Assembly (NCBI GenBank): GCA_024349245.1
Contig: JALDNG010000094.1
Location: forward strand, 601,001 to 665,000
Direction: 5' to 3'
Length of the DNA stretch: 64,000 nucleotides
Origin: Neodontobutis hainanensis
Lineage: Eukaryota; Chordata; Actinopteri; Gobiiformes; Odontobutidae
Part shown: positions 61,801 to 64,000 of the stretch, piece after piece
Position numbering within the stretch: the stretch's first letter is position 1
Layout: each line of letters opens with the position of its first letter
The notes under the pieces: model-generated
Database searches by the model: none
Seen by the model: the letters and a program-made list of their open reading frames with translations, nothing else
What the model was told of the DNA's origin: nothing
Translations under genes and position numbers: made by a program

Positions 61801-64000
61801 CTTTCTGTGTGTCATTCTTATTGTGTCTTTTTGCCAACATTATTTTATATGGGACTTGTGAGTCTTTAGGAACAAAGCACTCCTTTTAAAAGCTGGAGTT
61901 TCAAGGTTTTTCCAATATTTAAAGGCCAAAGTGTGTACAGTTTTGCGCATAAGTTTACATACCCCAGTTCGTAATACCATGTATTGCCACCTTTTACATC
62001 AATGACAGCTTGAAGTCTTTTGTGGTAGTTCTGGATAAGGCTCTTTATTTTCTCAGATGGTAAAGCTGCCCATTCTTTTTGTCAAAAAGCATCCATTTCC
62101 TGTAAATTCTTGGGCTGTATTGCATGGTGTTGTTACAATACAAAAATTTTGAGTATGGTTCGATACCTGAAGTATCGCAATACCTTAGTAGAACAATACC
62201 TTAACATCAGCCTGAAACATAATTATGGGGAAACAATTGCTTAAGTTCTCTCTTTTGTTCTGCTCATTCCAGGCTTTTGAGGTCTGACTGTATGATTCTG
62301 TAATATGCAGCTTTTTACTTCAGTCAGGGATAACAACAATTAAAATAGTAAAATATTAAAAAAGTATTTTTTCTTAAAGGGAATGTGTGAATATTTTCTG
62401 TGATTGCCAATGACATTCAGATTAAAAACTACATTAAAATGCATATTTCAATGACCTTCTAAATTCCTTAACAACTTTGTCAGTTTGTGACTTCAGTTGC
62501 TATTTGATTAACTGGGGGCGCAGTGGCTCAGTGATAGAGCAGTTGTCCTATAACCAGAAGGTTGGCGGTTCGATTCCTGCTCTCCTCTGTTCATACTGTT
62601 GTGTCATACACATGCTCCGTGTGTATGGCAGCGCCCCTGTCTGTCTGCCCCAGGAGTGAATGTGTGTGAATGGGTTGAGTGGAAGCACGATGTAAAGCGC
62701 TTTGGGTGCCCAAGAAGGGTGCAAAAAATCCCTACATAAATGCATGCCATTTACCAACCAATTATGCAAATTAGCCATATATACACTCCCACAATGTCTC
62801 AGGACACACAGCACACCTGAGAGAAAATATAAACAACTCTATAAACCAACCTGAGAAAGACTATCTAAAATATTTAAAATTTGAATGTGAACATAACCAC
62901 AGAGATCAAGTATTCTAATAGCTTGAAAATACTTATTCTGACAGCAGGAAACCTGGAGAACTAGTATATTACAATCAATACCAAGACAGAACTTCATGCC
63001 GGCCTATGTATGTCTCAGCAAAACAGTTCTTGTCTAGCAAACAACACTTCTAGGGAGAGGTATTGCGCACTCTTATGTGTGCACACAGCTGGCACCATAA
63101 CCCAGTCATGTTTTACTATTAATTCACTGTGTTAAAAATATTATCATTTTCATTTCACCACAGAGATAAATATTTAAATATCCATTCAAGAATATGATTT
63201 ATTTAGGCTCCCAATCATGTTTTGGTTTTGAAGTTACTGCGATGATGGACTTTACAAGAAGCAAACGAACGGCATACAGTGGTTCTGTGTCGCCTTGTCC
63301 CTCCGCACATTCTCCTGCAGGCGGGTGACTTACTTTCTAATACACTAAATCCATTTCTATGATTATATTATGAGAGAACATGAGTTTCAGAACAAATGCG
63401 TTGGTTGAGTATACTATTCTCTGGTTGAGACTGAGGCAGTGGGCGGCTTTTACCCTTTTCCAACTCAAACAATACTGTTCAGTCCTTAGTGTTGTTTTTC
63501 TCTTGTTTTTTCTGCGCTCTTCTTGACATGCAAATAGATTTTTGCTGCTTGCACATGGAAATGATGTCTCAATGAAAAACGTCATAGTTCAAAGTTCACG
63601 TTTTTATGAAGTTTAGCATTCACCCTTGATTAAAATTAAGTTACATAAGAGCATAACATGAGAGCTCACTCACTTAATCCTAATGTGTATATTAATTAAC
63701 CATTGAGTTGGTCTGTGAACTTGTGAACAAGTAATTCCAGTGTTTAATTTGGTGAAAGAAAGGAGTACATGAATCCAACATTAAAACAATCTGTTTTTAA
63801 TTTTACATTGTGACTCTTTATATTGAAAGACATTTTAAAATATACAAAAACTGATCAGTTGTTGTTTGTGATTTCTAGTGCTCGGCCCGCTGCAGCTCTA
63901 TAGGAGTTCGCACTCGAGAGGTTCGCTGTTCGATGGAGTTAAAGCTTTGTAACCAGTCATCCCAGCCAACCAACAGCCAGCCGTGTGAGGGTCCACCCTG
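18707..64000 (+). CDS. adamtsl2: ADAMTS-like protein 2, 5' three-quarters (continues off the right edge)
   Basis: Secreted, catalytically inactive ADAMTS relative; the family binds fibrillin-1/LTBP1 and restrains TGF-beta signalling. Exons: 18707-18790, 21977-22063, 26460-26563, 46776-46851, 46950-47052, 48067-48212, 48918-49041, 49251-49331, 49573-49748, 51522-51903, 59652-59720, 59793-60006, 60221-60324, 60723-60849, 61231-61444, 63879->64000. All phases join (737 complete codons). Seen: signal-like start MFGNGGIALPVYCVFLLHV; TSP1 repeat 1 (WWGEWSSWSSCSRSCGGG) with C-mannosylation and O-fucosylation motifs; Cys-rich module (KPCDLQCTT, CGVCGGNGTSC); spacer (PPGATDIQIIE, FFFNGN, AGTVFKYRRP, EYIIAQGPTLQGLNVM); low-complexity acidic/proline linker; then TSP1 repeats (RWKVSAYAPCSSTCTT; VRYDGAEVDD; WSECSRTCGEGFQYR, RCWKMLSPG; CSARCSS). 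The GLNVM and RCWKMLSPG stretches match ADAMTSL2, not THSD4 or ADAMTSL4. Human protein is 951 residues; remaining TSP1 repeats and PLAC lie outside. Exons 1-2 are the least certain. Confidence 0.94.
18791..21976 (+). other. adamtsl2 intron 1, mostly featureless
   Basis: 3.2 kb between the signal-peptide exon and exon 2. No conserved coding frame. A (TTTA)n tract at about 20925-20947 is followed to about 21420 by sequence resembling a degraded LINE 3' region (GTTCCAAATGTGTGGTCC...). Apart from this I see nothing assignable. Confidence 0.4.
22390..22938. repeat. Long (TA)n / ATATATATGT microsatellite
   Basis: About 550 bp of alternating TA with a regular TATATATATG 10-bp period in the first part (about 22450-22570) and ACATAC variants near the right end. 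It abuts a Tc1-like element whose outermost terminal repeat is missing. The tyrosine/isoleucine-only frames here, on both strands, are artefacts. Confidence 0.97.
22939..24381 (-). mobile_element. Tc1-like transposon, decayed, minus orientation
   Basis: Minus-strand transposase pieces: an N-terminal helix-turn-helix remnant at 23728-23537 (EEQRTFIKKLIGEGKT ... KPERRGRKRKTT) and a catalytic-core remnant at 23376-23128 (MIWACFSYYGVGPI ... FQQDNDPKHTSKQ, including the second DDE aspartate). Frames are broken. The right end reads TTATTTTGAACAATACTGTA, the end of a familiar fish Tc1 family (ACAGTATTGTTCAAAATAAT). At the left, the inner part of the other terminal repeat (CCAGAATAAACCCAGG) runs straight into the TA microsatellite, so the tip is lost. 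A solo LTR interrupts it at 23868-24188. Confidence 0.85.
23868..24188. mobile_element. Solo LTR-like insertion inside the Tc1 element
   Basis: 321 bp starting TGTAG and ending CTACA (TG...CA ends), flanked by CACTC (23863-23867) and CACCC (24189-24193), a 5-bp duplication with one mismatch. Removing it rejoins the Tc1 sequence as TTTTTTTGAACACACCCC, the order expected for that family. A 5-bp TSD with TG..CA ends fits an LTR retrotransposon solo LTR. No internal coding. Confidence 0.65.
24382..26435 (+). mobile_element. Second Tc1-like element, 3' part only, reaching exon 3
   Basis: 24382-24690 matches the 3' coding end of the Tc1 copy at 49861-51385 (e.g. AAACGTGCAGTTCATGCA, AAATAAAGAGCCTCATCCAC, GCTGTCATTGATGTTAAAGGTGG). 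26332-26435 matches its 3' terminal repeat (TCATTTGGGTAGTTTCTGTT, TTAAAAAGAGTAAACACA). The 5' part is missing, apparently lost where the other Tc1 now sits. A hAT-like element (24693-26331) splits it. It ends at 26435, 24 bp before adamtsl2 exon 3. Confidence 0.8.
24693..26331. mobile_element. hAT-like non-autonomous element nested in Tc1
   Basis: Left end CAGGGTATCCGTGGATCCTT followed by AAAAAGTCTTAAAAGGTATT. The right end, read in reverse, is CAGGATATCTGCAGGTTTC followed by the same AAGACTTTTTAAGACC block, so the termini are imperfect inverted repeats of about 70 bp. The target duplication is unclear (CAGGGGTT versus CTGGGGGT is the best pair). The interior is 1.6 kb without an intact transposase. 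24913-24960 (TAGTGCTGCAACGACGTG...) resembles another hAT end and may be a further nested piece. Confidence 0.7.
27155..28142. mobile_element. hAT-type non-autonomous element with perfect TSD (988 bp)
   Basis: Left end CAGTGTTAATTTCATTGACG; right end GTCAAAATTAACACTG, forming terminal inverted repeats. Exact 8-bp target duplication TTACCATG at 27147-27154 and 28143-28150. The inner right arm contains about three tandem copies of a 25-26 bp unit with the palindrome TTTTAGTCGACTAAA (27960-28031). No transposase. The 8-bp TSD and ends fit hAT. Confidence 0.88.
28371..28862. repeat. Dispersed repeat, copy 1 (intron 3)
   Basis: Shares long blocks in the same order with 62126-62822: AGAACAATACCTTAACAT, CTCTTTTGTTCTGCTC, TCCAGGCTTTTGAG, TTTTTACTTCAGTCAGGGAT, AACAACTTTGTCAGTTTGTG, ATGCAAATTAGCCAT, TGTCTCAGGACACACAGCAC. 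Non-coding and unclassified. This copy lacks the SINE present in the other. Confidence 0.7.
29699..29945 (+). mobile_element. Tc1/mariner-like terminal fragment
   Basis: Begins at a TA dinucleotide with CAGTGGGGATCGAAAGT and ends in GCAAAAGTTTGGGCACCCTG, features of one end of a common fish Tc1-like element. No transposase or second end nearby. Truncated. Confidence 0.6.
29946..34956. other. Intron 3 stretch without assignable element
   Basis: Five kilobases of AT-rich intron of adamtsl2. T-runs occur at about 30937-30951 and 34739-34757. The MITE-like core GTGTAAAAGGGGCC occurs at about 31563. A coding-like but broken block is entered separately (33350-33890). Nothing else is recognisable by eye. 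Confidence 0.4.
33350..33890 (-). pseudogene. Degraded coding-like block, charged/coiled-coil style
   Basis: On the minus strand two adjacent frames carry lysine/glutamate-rich peptide of coiled-coil flavour (pieces such as KETAKLKLKVKATEQTL and QETENLIEQIGTLMQQRD). Other frames in between also look coding (LLDREQELSTMSLSKLKEV), as expected after frameshifts. I do not recognise the parent. It could be a LINE ORF1 or a processed gene remnant. Low confidence that it was ever protein-coding. Confidence 0.25.
34957..35495 (-). mobile_element. Split LINE, 3' piece (RT C-terminus and 3' tail)
   Basis: Minus-strand frame 35437-35183 reads LEKLIHAFISSRLDYCNGLLTG ... LQLIQNAAARVLTKTRKY, the post-RT region of an L2/CR1-like LINE. 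The 3' tail (read in reverse) ends in the TTTATTTATATAGCAC repeat found at many fish loci. The element resumes at 39795, beyond a TTAA-flanked insertion. Confidence 0.8.
35689..36859 (+). pseudogene. Plus-strand coding remnant of the TTAA element
   Basis: ATGTTTACAAAG followed by GTAAGA at 35689-35706 looks like a tiny first exon. A second exon-like block (about 36296-36464, AG...GT borders) is rich in Glu/Arg codons but has stops in each frame. The third (about 36545-36859) encodes LERLSQEKDEVLQVVVTHLPE ... and ends at a TGA. No domain recognised. An accessory protein of the transposon is possible; the order is inference from splice-like borders. Confidence 0.35.
37530..39420 (-). pseudogene. 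Transposase-like remnant of the TTAA element
   Basis: Minus-strand blocks with splice-like borders: about 39420-39285 (RLNIGRAFKPWREI ... KTDPELSFFL), about 38530-38419, about 38240-38110 (EEFQIEGVQPLDEDQVLKQG, GQWLKDVEKFLTFL), about 37915-37737 (LSSDLESFQNHIVMYAGKRF ... LLAALDYNHHNHHRP), and about 37640-37530 (VKEAKDYRYINGC). The NIG.AF..W and N.IL.YA.KR...ALD.NHH patterns recur in fish transposon proteins I know but cannot name with certainty. The large catalytic middle is absent, so the copy is non-autonomous. Confidence 0.45.
39795..40549 (-). mobile_element. Split LINE, middle piece (reverse transcriptase)
   Basis: Minus-strand frames: 40147-39854 reads LGPLLFNLYMLPLGQLIRSC ... YNYADDTQIYISL, with the YADD catalytic box, and continues to the MQNNFLQLNRDKTEL motif. 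40458-40273 reads FFSEIINNSSNNLRVLFATV, the linker before RT. Frames are broken between the two. Same element as 34957-35495 and 43238-44790. Confidence 0.85.
40558..43229 (+). mobile_element. hAT (ZBED-type) transposon with 8-bp TSD, 2672 bp
   Basis: Inserted in the split LINE. Left end TAAAGCTGGGCGGTATGACG; right end in reverse TAGGGGTGGGCAGAATGACC. Target duplication GAATGAGC (40550-40557) versus GAATAAGC (43230-43237), 7 of 8. The LINE linker/RT reading resumes on both sides, which fixes the borders. Carries a decayed BED-finger transposase (separate entry). Confidence 0.9.
40739..42735 (+). pseudogene. BED zinc-finger hAT transposase, inactivated
   Basis: Domains in order: BED finger (ICKLCHANVTVSHGSTSNLFYHLKMKH, Cys2-His2 type), middle RNase-H-like part (TTDLWTSRTTQPYMSLTIHFI, VTTDNATNN, LQCFAHCLHLAIG), an apparent intron with GTAAGT at about 41561, then MASLLDPRFKTTYI and the start of the hATC dimerisation domain (LEWWRQHKANFPRVAGLAKKYLCI). 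Damage: a stop after KDMSPV (41105), frameshifts around 41960-42200, an in-frame TAA in place of the usual Tyr just before LQAIEVDGEP, and loss of hATC after KKYLCI. Cannot encode an active transposase. Confidence 0.85.
43238..44790 (-). mobile_element. Split LINE, 5' piece (endonuclease and upstream)
   Basis: Minus-strand pieces in order: LAPFNVRSLVKK (about 44040) opens the AP-type endonuclease domain; LTETWLDS follows at about 43950; then SHGEFSSFEYLS and LNKPPLHGHDFIDEFTEML (about 43830-43690); then NVHVDNVCDRNAKELSTILD (about 43640-43580) and NEPTHNRGHTLDLVIPKG. 43429-43240 gives the linker (LNVIDTIAPVKFKVIRKRQK). Upstream to about 44790 is proline/serine-rich, perhaps 5' UTR or ORF1 end. 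Frameshifts throughout. Confidence 0.8.
44826..45065 (-). mobile_element. 3' end of an RTE/Rex-type LINE
   Basis: Read on the minus strand it ends in the familiar ...WASLLRLLPLQPNPG followed by a GGATGGATGG-type tail; upstream is the degraded 'SLSWSGNALIFP' counterpart of the family's '..W..LG.P' region. The same family appears to be present at 9040-9915. 240 bp, heavily 5'-truncated. Confidence 0.6.
45255..45600 (-). mobile_element. Penelope-like element RT fragment
   Basis: The minus-strand translation contains MEQRNALTALEKDYSITILP followed by ADKGR, then YETLRKDPKSDYKKKV and a broken LEKDQVIDRL. Penelope-like elements (e.g. Neptune/Poseidon) have ILPADKGR at the start of their reverse transcriptase, followed by a spacing of this kind. 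Frameshifted and truncated on both sides. Confidence 0.65.
45620..46145 (-). mobile_element. Another LINE reverse-transcriptase fragment
   Basis: On the minus strand: STGVPQGTVLVPVLF (about 46120-46075, the RT '..PQGTVLSP.LF' motif) and PPIQTVTISGKDIEIVSTYKHLRLHLDNKLD (45880-45790, the region after the palm). The aspartate box between is lost to frameshifts. Distinct from the L2-like copies. Confidence 0.6.
47429..47890. mobile_element. Probable LINE-like remnant in intron 5
   Basis: Starts with TTTTATTCATCCCCAAGGAGAAATTC, a motif common in fish LINE 3' regions, followed by a decayed non-coding-looking block. The open frame on the minus strand (47893-47621) has no domain I know. Classification weak. 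Confidence 0.3.
49861..51385 (+). mobile_element. Near full-length Tc1-like transposon, inactivated, intron 9
   Basis: Both terminal inverted repeats (about 200 bp) are recognisable: the left has GAATGATAACAC...GTTTGGTAAAGC...AATGACAACAGAAACTTCCCAAATGA; the right is its reverse (TCATTTGGGTAGTTTCTGTTGTCAT...GGCTTCACCCAGCC...GTTATCATTCAT). Between them lies a broken transposase: EKEYKKISKDLRMPTF (helix-turn-helix), FWNKVILSDETKMLLFGHNH (first DDE aspartate context), an HDNNPKH-like core near 50910-50935, and QKEWVVWPYEKIKSLIHNYQ near the end. Several frameshifts. The same family supplies 24382-26435 and 61940-62128. Confidence 0.85.
52140..52400 (+). mobile_element. Penelope-like element, GIY-YIG endonuclease end
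   Basis: Plus-strand frames give KAWWFDRGVKEAIFVKMEKA, then (after a frame change) PPLNRRWSLSSIYKQFLSK. The W(F)RGVKEAI(Y/F)VK followed by PSLNRGGGLR pattern marks the C-terminal GIY-YIG domain of Penelope-like elements. Truncated and frameshifted. Confidence 0.6.
52568..54394. other. Intron 10 stretch with single-ended DNA-transposon relics
   Basis: GGAATGTAACGATTAACCGT at about 52569 resembles the end of a fish DNA element. CAGGGGTCTCCCACTTAAGG at 53203 resembles a hAT end related to the one at 17220. I could not find partners for either. No host exon seen; other frames are shadows. Confidence 0.35.
54402..54627 (+). mobile_element. tRNA-derived SINE with 7-bp TSD
   Basis: Flanked by TGGACAC at 54395-54401 and 54628-54634. 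The head carries pol III promoter boxes (A-box-like TAGCTCAGTGGGTAGTG, B-box GGTTCGATTAC at 54459). The tail TGTAAGTCGCTTTGGATAAA...GCTAAATGAATAAATG and (GTAAAT)n matches the 3' end of the LINE finishing at 58812. Confidence 0.88.
54830..58812 (+). mobile_element. L2-like LINE, nearly complete but frameshifted
   Basis: The endonuclease domain occupies about 55366-56040 (VVALTETWIK, SPRLTGRGGGTG, VIYRPPGQLG, LLVLGDFNIHF, SGNQLDLIY). The reverse transcriptase runs about 56670-57560 (LLENYRPVSLLPFTAKALER, QSGFKSGHSTETALL, LLDLSSAFDTVNHHIL, GVPQGSVLGPLLFSIYM), then NLGKTELLVIP and LDYCNAFLAG...LIQNAAARVI. Frame breaks occur after 56357, near 56670, and at about 57283, where CACTGCTGCAGATGAC appears to lack two bases and destroys the (Y/F)ADD catalytic box. 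The 3' tail is AAGTCGCTTTGGATAAAAGC ... (GTAAAT)n. An LTR-like insertion lies at 58186-58648. The 5' border is approximate. The family call (L2 clade) is from motifs. Confidence 0.88.
58186..58648. mobile_element. 463-bp LTR-like insertion with 5-bp TSD
   Basis: Begins TGTCACGGTGGGGG and ends ATCCTGACA, flanked by exact CTATC at 58181-58185 and 58649-58653. Its removal rejoins the LINE 3' UTR (TTTTCTATCCTTAGC). TG...CA ends with a 5-bp TSD fit a solo LTR. The short inverted TGTCA/TGACA ends are also compatible with another terminal-repeat element. No coding. Confidence 0.75.
61940..62128 (-). mobile_element. Truncated Tc1-like fragment, 3' end
   Basis: Reverse-strand match to the 3' part of the Tc1 copy at 49861-51385: the transposase C-terminus (GAAAATAAAGAGCC..ATCCA and the reverse of the CAATGACAGCTTGAAGTCTTTT stretch), then GTTTACATACCCC. 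Abuts copy 2 of the dispersed repeat at about 62126. Confidence 0.75.
62126..62870. repeat. Dispersed repeat, copy 2, interrupted by a SINE
   Basis: Same blocks as 28371-28862 in the same order, but split after AACAACTTTGTCAGTTTGTG...GTTGCTATTTGATTA by the SINE at about 62511-62757, resuming at CAATTATGCAAATTAGCCAT. The clean interruption shows the SINE is younger than the repeat. Confidence 0.7.
62511..62757 (+). mobile_element. tRNA-derived SINE
   Basis: tRNA-like head GGGGCGCAGTGGCTCAGTGATAGAG (A-box) and GGTTCGATTCC (B-box, about 62567), then a body ending in GTAAAGCGCTTTGGGTGCC and ATAAATGCATGCCATTTACC. The tail differs from that of the SINE at 54402, so the two belong to different SINE/LINE partnerships. 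TSD not clear. Confidence 0.8.
62871..63878 (+). other. End of adamtsl2 intron 15, nothing assignable
   Basis: AT-rich intron sequence up to the acceptor GATTTCTAG before exon 16 (63879). No coding motif or clear repeat recognised on either strand. Confidence 0.4.

Noticed and set aside
62511..62590. tRNA gene
   Set aside because: A- and B-boxes are present but the cloverleaf is poor and the sequence runs into a SINE body and tail.
1..64000. CRISPR array, phage or bacterial defence system
   Set aside because: The sequence is vertebrate nuclear DNA; repeats are dispersed transposons and microsatellites, not spaced direct repeats.

Overview
This window looks like nuclear DNA of a ray-finned (teleost) fish. 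The genes are split into short exons with GT/AG introns. The protein sequences are vertebrate-like, and the introns hold a typical fish mix of transposons: Tc1-like, hAT, L2-like and RTE/Rex-like LINEs, Penelope-like elements, tRNA-derived SINEs and solo LTRs. I placed exon borders by reading splice sites and codon phase by eye.

Layout. (1) 211-2143 (+): last three coding exons of arpc5 (Arp2/3 complex p16 subunit), then a 3' UTR to about 3.1 kb. (2) 7253-12933 (-): complete coding region of rnf2 (RING2/RING1B, the E3 ligase of Polycomb repressive complex 1) in eight coding exons, tail to tail with arpc5. A probable non-coding first exon and promoter lie near 15.1-15.6 kb. (3) 18707 to beyond 64000 (+): adamtsl2, a secreted extracellular-matrix glycoprotein. 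Sixteen coding exons (737 complete codons) lie in the window; the last TSP1 repeats and the PLAC domain are off the right edge. rnf2 and adamtsl2 are head to head.

Most of the rest is transposon sequence in adamtsl2 introns. Intron 2 (22064-26459) has an AT microsatellite of about 550 bp, a Tc1-like element carrying a solo LTR, and a second Tc1-like fragment carrying a hAT-like element; the second Tc1 ends 24 bp before exon 3. Intron 3 (26564-46775, 20.2 kb) contains a perfect-TSD hAT-type element, and then one minus-strand LINE split by a 4.3-kb element with TTAA target sites and a 2.7-kb BED-finger hAT. Beyond these lie RTE-like, Penelope-like and other LINE fragments. Intron 9 holds a nearly full-length but broken Tc1. 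Intron 10 holds a Penelope endonuclease fragment, a SINE with clear TSDs, and a nearly complete L2-like LINE whose 3' tail matches that SINE and which carries a 463-bp LTR-like insertion. Intron 15 has a Tc1 fragment and a repeat split by another SINE.

The three host genes are not functionally linked as far as can be seen (actin branching, chromatin silencing, matrix/TGF-beta control). I found no evidence of a new host defence or metabolic system. The least familiar item is the internally deleted TTAA-flanked element at 35500-39790, with coding-like remnants on both strands.
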